Shown: positions 1-8,900 of the stretch, in pieces
Position numbering within the stretch: position 1 is the first letter of the stretch
Layout: every line of letters begins with the position of its first letter
From: Flagellimonas sp947499585
Lineage (GTDB): Bacteria; Bacteroidota; Bacteroidia; Flavobacteriales; Flavobacteriaceae
DNA: 64,000 bases
NCBI RefSeq assembly: GCF_044596045.1
Contig: NZ_CP138995.1
Coordinates: 310,001 to 374,000 of the forward strand
Direction of reading: 5' to 3'
Translations under genes and position numbers: made by a program
The notes under the pieces: model-generated
Databases searched by the model: none
Seen by the model: the letters and a program-made list of their open reading frames with translations, nothing else
What the model was told of the DNA's origin: nothing

Positions 1-98
1 TCTTTAAAACCATCAGACTTCATCCAAAACGGATTTTAAACGCAAATAAAAAACCTCTTCAAACCTCTTGAAGTGTTATATTTTATGGGTAAAAAAAA

Positions 99-125
99 GC
101 TTCAGGAGTTTAAAACTCTCTGAAG
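99..125 (-). terminator. Intrinsic terminator behind the tRNA-Asn fragment
   Basis: Read on the minus strand, GCTTCAG-A-GAGTTT pairs with AAACTC-CTGAAGC, a stem of about 13 bp with one bulged A, followed by eight U (complement of 91-98). It lies 14 bp past the 3' end of the tRNA-Asn fragment. It is probably the original terminator of the tRNA gene, displaced with the fragment. The other side is also T-rich (126-132), so it may work in both directions. Confidence 0.7.
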
Positions 126-138
126 CCTTTTTGTAAGT

Positions 139-166
139 GCTCCCCCTCTTGGGCTCGAACCAAGGA
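139..166 (-). repeat. 28-bp direct repeat, 3' end of tRNA-Asn (putative att site, left)
   Basis: These 28 bases are identical to 44856-44883, the 3' part of the intact tRNA-Asn gene: discriminator, 3' acceptor strand, complete T-arm with the TTCGAGC loop, and a few bases of the variable region. Both copies have the same orientation. Beyond 166 the sequence no longer matches a tRNA, so this is a fragment and not a gene. A duplicated tRNA 3' end is the usual trace of integration by a tyrosine recombinase that targets a tRNA T-arm. The interval to the intact gene is about 44.7 kb. Confidence 0.8.
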
Positions 167-261
167 GGCTATGTGCCTAAACATCAATATTTTGACAGGT
201 TGTCAACTTTTCTGTTAATCGAATTGTATGCCTCTTATGAAAGGTTTTCTAATATTAGTCT

Positions 262-1911
262 TTAATTATTCATCATTTTTTTGATAACTGCTATCTCTTT
301 TTTTATTACTAACATTTGTGGGTCATTACTGCTGAGGTGCTTTTCAAAAATAGAGTACGCCTTTTTATAAAACTTCAAAGACTTCTCATATTTGCGTGTT
401 TCGTGATACAAGTTTCCAAGTATTCCATAATAATAAGCAATATCTGGGTGATTGTCATCTGGATATTTTAATTGAACAATTGCCAACCCATCATATAAGT
501 ACTTTTCAGCTGAAACATAGTCCTTTAAATTCAACATGGCTATAGCAATATTTCTCAAAGTATTTGATATCTCATAGTGTTTGTTTCCATAATACAACTT
601 GTCAATTTCAACAGACTTCAAACCAAATTCAATTGCATTTTCATAATTACCATTCTTAAAATGACTATAACCCAATCCTGAATATGACAATGCTAATCTG
701 GAACTTTTTGGTCCCAGTTTCTTTATTATTATTTCATTGGATTTCCTAAAAAAACCTATTGCATCATTATATTGTCCCATTCTATTGTGTGTATTACCCT
801 TACCCAAATATATATCAGCTAATAGCACCTTATTTTCTTCTTCATGAGATGAGATCATGTTCAAAGCTTTATTGAAGTATTCAAGCGCTTTACTATTCTT
901 CCCAAAAACTCTAAATAAAACTCCCATTTCGGTATAGAGCATGCCAAATAAGTCAGGTGAATTCTGATAAAAAGAAGACGTAACATCAAGGCATTTTTGA
1001 AAATACATCATTGAGTTTTTAAAATCCTTTTTGTCCCTATATAAAATTGCCAACCCAAGATAAGCTCTTCGAAAACCATGCTTATGAAAATGTATTTCTT
1101 TATTTATTGACAAGGCATTCAAATAATAGCCCTTAGATTTCTCAAAATCGCTTTTCGCATGGTAAATATCACCATAGTTCAAATAAATCTCACAAAGCAC
1201 AGATTTATTGTCAATGTCAGCCATATCATACTTTGCCATTGCCATATTAATCTGATTTAGTGCTTTGTCAATTTTTCCTAAAAAGAACAACAGATTAGAA
1301 TAGCTAGAATGAATTCTTGGGTCTTCATTTTTTATCGCAGAAGCTAATTCAAAGTTTTCCTCAGCACGAGAATAGTTTGCATTCAAATTATACGAAAAAG
1401 CCTTGAGGTGATAAATTTTACTAAGTTCACTTTGATACAGTTTTGGGTTCTCTTCTAAGTATTGATCCAACAAATCAATAATTTCTTGGTATTTTGATTC
1501 AAAAAATAATCCGATGATTTTAGCTCTGAGGTTTGGATTGTTAAAAAAGGAAGAATTAACCGTCTTCCTTAAAAATTCATTTTCCGCAATAATTTCCTCT
1601 AGGGTTCTGGAATCCAGTTTTTTAATAAGATAATTGAATGTCCTTTTGTTTTGAAGTATTTTAAGATAATCTGACCCCAAAAGGCTTTCCAAAAGGCTTT
1701 CGGTTTGTTCCTTTGGGTAGTCAATTTTGTTAGAAATTCTATCCAGTCTCTCTTCTAAGGTATTCTTAAGTATATCAATTTCTTGTCTTGTCTTAGTTCC
1801 ATCTTCATTGATACTTGTTTTTGAAGCATCACGATTACTCATATGTACGATATATGAACCTATCAAAATAACTATCAGACCAAGTATTAACATTTCTCTC
1901 TTAATTTTCAT
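262..1911 (-). CDS. Membrane-anchored tetratricopeptide repeat protein
   Basis: The 549-residue product has one N-terminal hydrophobic segment (about residues 7-23), a short linker that may be coiled coil (about 45-75), and a long array of tetratricopeptide repeats from about residue 160 to the C-terminus. The repeats show the usual pattern (A.Y.GLA.LY...K...A, YFNKAL, SYSGLGYSHFKNG, YYGILGNLYHETRKYEKSL). They resemble the sensor half of flavobacterial TPR histidine kinases or LuxR-type regulators, but no kinase or DNA-binding domain follows. The role is therefore unknown beyond protein-protein contact outside the inner membrane. It stands alone, next to the tRNA-Asn fragment. The ATG at 1911 directly precedes the signal-anchor and is accepted as start. 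Confidence 0.8.
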   Translation of the reverse strand: MKIKREMLILGLIVILIGSYIVHMSNRDASKTSINEDGTKTRQEIDILKNTLEERLDRISNKIDYPKEQTESLLESLLGSDYLKILQNKRTFNYLIKKLDSRTLEEIIAENEFLRKTVNSSFFNNPNLRAKIIGLFFESKYQEIIDLLDQYLEENPKLYQSELSKIYHLKAFSYNLNANYSRAEENFELASAIKNEDPRIHSSYSNLLFFLGKIDKALNQINMAMAKYDMADIDNKSVLCEIYLNYGDIYHAKSDFEKSKGYYLNALSINKEIHFHKHGFRRAYLGLAILYRDKKDFKNSMMYFQKCLDVTSSFYQNSPDLFGMLYTEMGVLFRVFGKNSKALEYFNKALNMISSHEEENKVLLADIYLGKGNTHNRMGQYNDAIGFFRKSNEIIIKKLGPKSSRLALSYSGLGYSHFKNGNYENAIEFGLKSVEIDKLYYGNKHYEISNTLRNIAIAMLNLKDYVSAEKYLYDGLAIVQLKYPDDNHPDIAYYYGILGNLYHETRKYEKSLKFYKKAYSIFEKHLSSNDPQMLVIKKEIAVIKKMMNN

Positions 1912-1962
1912 TAAATAAAATTATCAATTAAATTAAAAGATTGTTCTTGATTTAATATTCTT

Positions 1963-2223
1963 TTACAGCCAACAATATTTCCAAATAAATCCCCCTGCCT
2001 GTTTTCGTTCATCTCTGCATACTCTGGATATTGAGGTCTTACTTAATCCTGTAGCCTTTGCCGCATAAGAAACTGAGTCATAAATGGAAATCAAGCCTTT
2101 GTTCTTATCATATTGGAAAACTCTCTTATCTCGCTTGTTTTCAACGTTAGGATATTCATTGTGCTTAAAATAACTCCAAAAAAAACTTTTGTAAGTCACC
2201 AATTTCCCCAAACATGCGTTCGA
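1963..2223 (-). pseudogene. NUMOD1-type homing endonuclease C-terminal remnant
   Basis: The open frame reaches 2271, but only the part from about 2223 down looks genuine. It holds a complete NUMOD1/IENR1-like DNA-binding unit (VFQYDKNKG...SIYDS...AAKATGLSKTSISRVC...AGGFIWKY) and before it the tail of a second unit (SNACLGK...FFWSYF). NUMOD1 repeats normally follow an HNH or GIY-YIG nuclease domain, which is missing here. The first 15 or so codons of the frame are antisense to the haloperoxidase-like gene that starts at the same point, so the gene is cut at about 2220. This is a mobile-DNA remnant at a rearrangement junction. Confidence 0.6.
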
Positions 2224-3476
2224 TATTCGTTTCAATTTTTGATGCCTGGTCAAGATATGACAACAAAGCAATACCTGTTTATCTTAATGAAACTGTAAGA
2301 AGACCGATTAATGAACGTACCCTGGAGAACAAAGAAATAGCTATCAGCTACGCCGCTTTTAGAGCAATGAGCGAATACTATTATTCAGATAAAGAGTTGT
2401 TCATAAATTTCATGAAGGAACTGGGTTTAGACCCAGAAAATGAATCATTGGATGCAAGTACTCCCGAAGGTATTGGAAATTTAGCGGCAAAAGCGGTAAT
2501 TGAAGCTCGAAAAGGAGACGGCTCTAACCAATACGGTCAAGAAAGGGGCTCAAACGGTGAACCCTATTTTAATTATGTGGGTTACGAACCTATTAATTCA
2601 GTTGATAAGAATGTTGACCCTAATCGTTGGCAACCTAAATATTTTTCAGATGGAAAAGGCGGAAAATTCGCTCCGGGGTGCTTAACTCCATTTTGGGATA
2701 AAGTCAAACCAATTGCATTAAAATCAGGTGACCAATTTCGTCCAGGCCCTCCTCCAATGATTGGTTCAGAGCAATTGGAAAAAGAAGTTCGAGAAGTTAT
2801 TGAAATGCAAGCCAATTTAACAGACTATCAAAAAGCATTGGTGGAGTTTATGCGAGACGGTCCACAATCGGTGCAACAAGCAGGGCATTGGCTAAAATTT
2901 GCACAAGACGTTTCCCGAAGAGACAATCACACACTTGACCAAGATGTGAAAATGTACTTCTACAATCAGGTAGTTGCAATGGATGCTTTTATTGCTTCAT
3001 GGGATTCAAAAATGTATTATGATTATGCCAGGCCGTATGCATTGGTACATCAATATTACGATGAACAAAAAATTAAAGCTTGGGGAGGAGAAGGAAAAGG
3101 AGTCATTGAAATAGACGGAAAACAATGGAGACCCTATTCTCCTGAAACTTTTTTATGTCCGCCATTTCCAAGTTATGTTTCAGGACATAGTACCATTAGC
3201 GGAGCATGTGGAGAGGCATTAAAAATGTGGACGGAGAGTGACTTATTTGGCTCAGAAGCGGAATTAATTGCAGGTGCAATGACAGAACCTGATAATTTAG
3301 GGGAGACCATTACTTTAAGATTTCCGACATTTACAGAAACTGCTGAAATGGCTGGGATTTCGAGGGTTTTAGGAGGTTATCACATTCAAGCGGATAATGT
3401 AGCTGGATTGGAGTTAGGAAGGAATGTCGCTAAGGAGATTTGGAAATTTTATAAAAAACATATTGGAGAACAATAA
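2214..3476 (+). CDS. Vanadium-haloperoxidase/PAP2-family protein, N-terminally truncated
   Basis: The 420-residue product carries all three anion-binding motifs of the vanadium haloperoxidase/acid phosphatase fold: K-x6-RP (KMYYDYARP, about residue 266), PS-x-SGH (PSYVSGH, about 320) and SR-x5-H-x3-D (SRVLGGYHIQAD, about 384). Related flavobacterial proteins begin with an export signal and about 50 more residues before the conserved helix that ends in DAW..YD. Here that helix (IFVSIFDAWSRYD) lies at residues 4-16 and there is no signal peptide. The upstream frame is open only back to 2169. The gene is probably 5'-truncated at a junction with the NUMOD1 remnant. If expressed it would stay in the cytoplasm, so it is likely non-functional although the catalytic half is intact. 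Confidence 0.7.
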   Translation: MRSIFVSIFDAWSRYDNKAIPVYLNETVRRPINERTLENKEIAISYAAFRAMSEYYYSDKELFINFMKELGLDPENESLDASTPEGIGNLAAKAVIEARKGDGSNQYGQERGSNGEPYFNYVGYEPINSVDKNVDPNRWQPKYFSDGKGGKFAPGCLTPFWDKVKPIALKSGDQFRPGPPPMIGSEQLEKEVREVIEMQANLTDYQKALVEFMRDGPQSVQQAGHWLKFAQDVSRRDNHTLDQDVKMYFYNQVVAMDAFIASWDSKMYYDYARPYALVHQYYDEQKIKAWGGEGKGVIEIDGKQWRPYSPETFLCPPFPSYVSGHSTISGACGEALKMWTESDLFGSEAELIAGAMTEPDNLGETITLRFPTFTETAEMAGISRVLGGYHIQADNVAGLELGRNVAKEIWKFYKKHIGEQ

Positions 3477-3830
3477 CAGCGCATTATGTAGCAAATTGGA
3501 TAGAGGAAAAACACTTCTTTGAATTAGTGCAAACTCGAAAATCCACAGCTTCTACTTTGCCTTACTTACTATTAAACCAACTGTTAGACTCACAAAACGA
3601 AGGTTTTTCAGGAATCAACCTCTCTTCCATAATCTCTCTCATGAATTGGCCATTTTACAGGACTGATTATTATCATAGATATATTTTATCGCGATTGCTA
3701 CATTACAAAGAGACTGTCGATGCCCTTTACCAAATTACCAAGTACACTGAGCATTGAGCAAAGGATGTTAAGTCGGGATTGTTCTGATATATATGGTCGT
3801 TGATCATTTTTTCTATATCGTCGATAATTT
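3477..3830. other. Intergenic stretch without a convincing gene
   Basis: This 354-bp stretch holds only a 76-codon open frame (3527-3757, plus strand) with no recognisable domain. It may be residual coding DNA. No RNA gene or clear repeat is visible. A promoter for the CPBP protease at 3831 should lie near its right end, but no clear box is seen. Confidence 0.5.
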
Positions 3831-4682
3831 ATGAGAGAATACATAAAAAATAGTCCAGTTACACTCTTCTTCATTCTGACATTTATAATTTCATGGAGTG
3901 GAATTTTGATTGTTGCATACCAAACTGGAATTCCTGCCACAACAAAACAGTTTGATAAATTACTTCCAATTGCAATGATTCCATATTTGCTGGGCCCTAG
4001 TATTGCAGGTTTCATTATGATCGGTCTAACTAAAGGCAAAAAGGGATTTAGCGGACTATTTAAAAAGCTTTTAAAGTGGCGCTTAGGAAGCTCAATCTAT
4101 CTAATAGCTATATTTATCATACCTGTCCTTTCATTTATTTCTCTTTTTATTTTATATCAATTTTCAGAAGTATACATTCCGGACATTGTTACAACAAATG
4201 ATAAAACAACCTTAATTCTAAGTGGATTGATTTATGGAATAATAGGTGGTGGTCTTTTAGAGGAGTTGGGATGGTCTGGATATGCAACTCCTAAACTAAG
4301 GGAAAAATATGGCGTATTAAAGACCGGTTTGATTATTGGCGTATTCTGGGGGGCATGGCATTTCCTTCCTGTTTTTTGGGGATCCGGTGATAGTTCAGGT
4401 AACTTGGTCCTACCAAAGTTTTTACCTGGTTTATTTTTTCACTACGCAGGTTTAATACCTGCACGGATACTTATAGTTTGGCTTTATGATAGGTCACTCA
4501 GTTTAATTCCACCCATAATTGTGCATGCAACACTCACAGCATTCACATTTTTCATCTTCAATATTTCTCAAGTGGGGGTCTCTCTTTTTATTTATTATGT
4601 CCTCCTTGCTATTGGATTTTGGGTATTTGTCGCTCTTGTCAAGAGCAAATCATTATTGAAACCAAGAAAGATTATAAAATGA
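3831..4682 (+). CDS. CPBP family intramembrane metalloprotease
   Basis: This is a 283-residue protein with about eight membrane segments. The three CPBP (Abi/CAAX-protease) motifs are present: the EE pair in LLEELGWSGY (Glu144-Glu145), the WHFLP motif (His177), and the last histidine in IIVHATLTAF (His232). These residues form the active site inside the membrane. Bacterial members are linked to bacteriocin self-immunity, prenyl-protein processing or anti-sigma-factor cleavage, but the substrate cannot be told here. The gene stands alone between the haloperoxidase-like gene and the efflux operon, which is on the other strand. Confidence 0.85.
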   Translation: MREYIKNSPVTLFFILTFIISWSGILIVAYQTGIPATTKQFDKLLPIAMIPYLLGPSIAGFIMIGLTKGKKGFSGLFKKLLKWRLGSSIYLIAIFIIPVLSFISLFILYQFSEVYIPDIVTTNDKTTLILSGLIYGIIGGGLLEELGWSGYATPKLREKYGVLKTGLIIGVFWGAWHFLPVFWGSGDSSGNLVLPKFLPGLFFHYAGLIPARILIVWLYDRSLSLIPPIIVHATLTAFTFFIFNISQVGVSLFIYYVLLAIGFWVFVALVKSKSLLKPRKIIK

Positions 4683-4704
4683 ACATACTTCAAAAAGCAA
4701 AATT

Positions 4705-4728
4705 GTTCCCGTAAAAGGAACGTTTTTT
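4705..4728 (+). terminator. Possible weak intrinsic terminator
   Basis: GTTCC (4705-4709) pairs with GGAAC (4717-4721) around a 7-base loop, followed by six T (4723-4728). It lies 20 bp past the CPBP protease stop codon. The stem is short, so this is a modest call. Confidence 0.4.
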
Positions 4729-4814
4729 GAGACTTATCCTTTTCCTTAACTCAATTCTATTAACCATCTATCTTTTAGGGCAACCTGCTTTTTTTAAAAA
4801 AAAGTGTTAATCAA

Positions 4815-5960
4815 TTAATACCCCAATAGATTAAAAGCTCCCTTAGTTAAATATTGTGCGTCGGAATTAAAGGAATCTTTACTTTGAATAATTGTATAAC
4901 CTTTTGAAGTTCTCTTTACTATTACTTCTTGCGGGTTGAAATAATATATTCCCCCTATCTTTTTATCCAAAACCAATACATATGGGGTTTCATCTACTAC
5001 AATTACAGCTTCATCTGGCAATGCTTTCTCGATATCAAAATCTGTGATAATACTTGCCTCTACAAACATTCCCGTCAAAAAATTATTACTTGACTCATCT
5101 TCCAAATGTCCGTGTACTTTAATCGTTCTATTAGATTCAATAGAAGTGCCCACAAGATGCACCTCTGCTTTAAAAATTTCTGTGGATACTTCTGGGATTT
5201 TAAAATGGATTTTTTGACTTTTTTTAATCTTCATAATGTCCTTCTCAAAAACTGAAAGCTCTAAATGTACATGGTCATTATTAATGATTTCCATAATCGA
5301 AGTGGCAGGTGAAACATAAGAGCCTTTTGTTACATTTACTTTTGTAATACTTCCAGAAATAGGTGCGTATATACTCACAACTGAACTAATTTTTCCTGCT
5401 TGAACCCTCGAAGGTAAAATTTTGAGCATCCGTAGTTGCTTGTCTAAACCAATATGTCTTGCAACTGCTGTTTTATATTCACTTTCTGCTTTTAAATAAC
5501 TTTTTTGTGAAGTGATATTTTCGGCTTTCATTGTTAGCTGTCTTTCATATTCAGCCTTTAAATAGGTGAGTTGCCCGTTGACTTCCATATACTGTTGCTG
5601 CATGGTCACGAACTCTGGATTTTCAATCGTTACCAGCACTTGACCTTTATGAACCTTATCGCCTATGAGTAATGGTGTGGTTTTGATGTATCCGCCCATT
5701 GTAGCATTTACAACAGCCCTGTTTTCTGGCGGGACATCAATCATTCCGTTTACAGAGACAACACTGGGAAATGCCTTTTCTTCAAGATTTCCTAGAGCCA
5801 TTTTACTTTGTTCAAATTGCGCCTGGGTTACTTGGATGCGGCCATCCATTGCCTTTTTGCTTTCAGTTTCAACCTCTGCTGATCGCCTATTTTTTTCACC
5901 ACAACTAAATAGGGCAAAAACAAGACATAGCGTTACTGTTTTATATAGGTTACGTTTCAT
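4815..5960 (-). CDS. RND efflux periplasmic adaptor lipoprotein (CusB/CzcB type)
   Basis: The 381-residue product is a membrane-fusion (HlyD-family) protein. A lipoprotein signal with lipid-accepting Cys20 (FALFSCG) precedes a barrel-sandwich half-motif (VNATMGGYIKTTPLLIGDKVHKGQVLVTIENPE), a helical hairpin, the returning lipoyl half (VVSIYAPISGSITKVNVTKGSYVS) and beta-barrel/proximal domains. It would link the inner-membrane pump to the outer-membrane channel. It starts 10 bp after the stop of the pump-channel fusion gene and is the last gene of that operon. By its partner, the substrate should be heavy-metal cations (Cu/Ag or Co/Zn/Cd). No His/Met-rich metal-binding extension is seen. Confidence 0.88.
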   Translation of the reverse strand: MKRNLYKTVTLCLVFALFSCGEKNRRSAEVETESKKAMDGRIQVTQAQFEQSKMALGNLEEKAFPSVVSVNGMIDVPPENRAVVNATMGGYIKTTPLLIGDKVHKGQVLVTIENPEFVTMQQQYMEVNGQLTYLKAEYERQLTMKAENITSQKSYLKAESEYKTAVARHIGLDKQLRMLKILPSRVQAGKISSVVSIYAPISGSITKVNVTKGSYVSPATSIMEIINNDHVHLELSVFEKDIMKIKKSQKIHFKIPEVSTEIFKAEVHLVGTSIESNRTIKVHGHLEDESSNNFLTGMFVEASIITDFDIEKALPDEAVIVVDETPYVLVLDKKIGGIYYFNPQEVIVKRTSKGYTIIQSKDSFNSDAQYLTKGAFNLLGY

Positions 5961-5970
5961 AACGTTGTGT

Positions 5971-8900
5971 TTATAGGGTTAGGTAATTAATGGCAATAAT
6001 GGTTTGATTGTACTCATTGAGTTTGTCGAGATAACTCAACTTTATCTCATAAGCGCTTTCTAAACTTTGGATGTATTGATAAAAATCAATCTCTCCATTT
6101 CTGAAGCTGCTATTAGCTGTTTTTAAAATTTCTCCGGAAAGTATTTCACCTTCATTTTCATAGTAATCCAATGCTTCTTGAAACTGAGTCAACTCTATCT
6201 TCAGCTCATTAAATTTTGCATTTAACAGAATTTCATATTCACTAGATTCAGCTACCGCAATACCTTCTGCAATTCTAGCAGCTTTAATTCGAGACGATTC
6301 TCCTCCAAAAAGTAGTGGTATTTTCAAGCCCAATTGATATCCATAAAGACTTTCATTTAATTCTGAATTTGTGCCTTGAAAATAGTTAAGGCTTATATCT
6401 GGCAGTAATTTTTGCTTTTCAAAACGATGTTCTGCTTGTAGTAATGAGATACTATTTTGGTAATATGCTATTTCTGCACTTTTATTGATATCTATAGTAT
6501 TCATTGTTACTTTAAGTGAGGGTTCATTGGCGATAATAATAGCTTCATCTACCTGAATTACCTTTAATAAAACACCGTAAGCAAGTATGACTTCTTTTTG
6601 TGCTTGCGTATATTTAAGATTGATTTGTTTTTGCTTGGATGCTGCTGTGATTTTCTCCAGATAATTGGTTTCGCCCAATTCAAAACGTCTTGTCGCTACT
6701 TTGGAAAAGTTAGTATACAGACTGTCCAATCTTTTATAAACTTCTTCCTTTTCTCTAGCGATTTGATATTCATAATAAGCCGCTGTCACTTTACGAGCTA
6801 TTCCTTTTTTCTGAATGTGATATGAACTCGAAGTAACTCCATAACGTGCCTGATTCACTTTCTTTTCAGAGAAATAAACGGTTGGAAACCTGAAGTCTTG
6901 CTGAATTCCGAATACCCGTAAAGGTTCATTGTTTAAAGCCAAATTATTCTCATCAAATCCATAATAAAACTGCGTTTTATCAAAACTAAATGCACTATTT
7001 ATTAAAGCATCAGATTGTTCTACTTGTAATTCACTTGCTTTTAATCCTGCATTATTTTCGATAGCTAGAGAAATTAATTTTTGTAGTGTCTCAGGTTCTT
7101 GCTGCGCTTTTGCATTCATGGAAAACAACAATGCAACGACACTCAAACCTGCTATCGTAGCCTTGTTAGAGGTTTTTTTCTTTTTATTAGGTGCATTCAG
7201 ATACGAATAAAGTACTGGTAACACCACTAATGTTAAAAGTGTAGCAGTAATTAAACCTCCTATAACAACTGTAGCCAACGGTCGTTGCACTTCAGCTCCT
7301 GCATTGGTTGAAATTGCCATGGGCAAGAACCCTAATGCTGCTGCAGACGCGGTTAATAATACCGCTCTCAACCTATCTTTTGTTCCTTGTTTTATTAATG
7401 CCTCCATACTTTCAAATCCTTCTTTTTGTAATTCTTTAAAGTGCTCGATAAGAACAATACCGTTAAGTACCGCAATACCAAATAGCGCAATGAAACCAAC
7501 TCCTGCCGATATACTAAATGGTAAATCGCGAATCCATAACAACAAAACACCACCAACTGCTGCGAGAGGAATCGCTGAATAAATCATTAATGCTTCCTTT
7601 ACAGATTTAAATGCAAAATATAGCAGGACGAATATTAAGATTAGCGCAATGGGTACAGCTACCATCAGACGAGACTTTGCACTTTGTAGATTTTCAAACT
7701 GGCCACCATAGGTAATTGTATAGCCCACAGGTAATTCTATGTTGGTATTTATTAAACCTTGTACGTCGTCGACCACGGATTGTAGGTCACGGTTACGTAC
7801 ATTGATGCCCACCACAATCCTCCGCCTGGTATCATCACGGGAAATTTTTGCAGCTCCTTTTTTATAACTGATATCCGCCAATTCACTCAATGGAATCTTT
7901 CCACCACTAGGTAAATCGACATACAGATTTTTAAGGTTATCAATGTCCTTACGTTTCTGTTTATCCAATCGGACCACTAAATCAAATCTCTTTTCGCCTT
8001 CAAAAACGACACCAGCAGATTTTCCTGCAAATCCCATTAATATCATATCATTCAACTCTTGAATGTTAAGTCCATACCTGGCAATCTTAGCACGATTATA
8101 TTTTACACTCATTTCAGGCAATCCTGCTATCTTTTCAACGGAAATGTCCGCCGCACCCTCCACGTTTTTAATTAAAGCACTGATCTCACTTCCTTTTTTG
8201 GCCAAGACTTCCAAATCATCTCCAAAAATCTTGATAGCGATATCAGCTCGTACTCCAGTAATTAGTTCATTGAATCGCATCTCGATAGGCTGCGTAAATT
8301 CTACTTCCATTCCCGGAATAATAGCTAATGCTTCTTTAAACTTATCCGCCAATTCATCTTTAGATGAAGCAGACGTCCATTCACCTTTAGGTTTAAGAAT
8401 AATGATCACATCACTCTCTTCCATAGACATTGGGTCAGTAGGTACCTCGGCAGCACCAATACGTGTGACCACTTGTTTGACTTCTGGAAACCCTTTTAAA
8501 AGTATCTTCTCAATTTCGGTAGTGATTTCTATGGTGTTACTTAAGGATGTTCCTGTTTTTAAAACAGGTTGAATAACAAAATCGCCTTCATCTAAAGTTG
8601 GAACAAATTCTGCCCCCATTGTACTATATAAATAGAGAGAACCAACCAAAAGTGCTACTGCAATACCGAATACCAACTTCTTACTTTTAAGTGCCCAATG
8701 AATAACAGGTTCATATACTCTATTGAACCATTTCATTAATCGAATTGAGATGTTTTTATCAGTGGCTTTTGATGGTTTTATAAATATTGATGCCACAACT
8801 GGGACATACGTAAAACAAAGAAGCATTGCCCCAATAAGCGCAAAACTAAAAGTCAATGCCATAGGCTTGAACATCTTTCCTTCAACACCGCTCAATGATA

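Noticed and set aside
139..166. A second tRNA-Asn gene at the left end
   Set aside because: Only the 3' third is present; the anticodon arm, D-arm and 5' acceptor strand are missing beyond 166.
2224..2271. The first 15 or so codons of the NUMOD1 frame as true N-terminus
   Set aside because: They are antisense to the haloperoxidase-like gene and bear no resemblance to the NUMOD1 repeat that begins right after.
3527..3757. 76-codon open frame after the haloperoxidase-like gene
   Set aside because: No recognisable family, unusual composition and no operon partner; kept only as a note in the gap entry.
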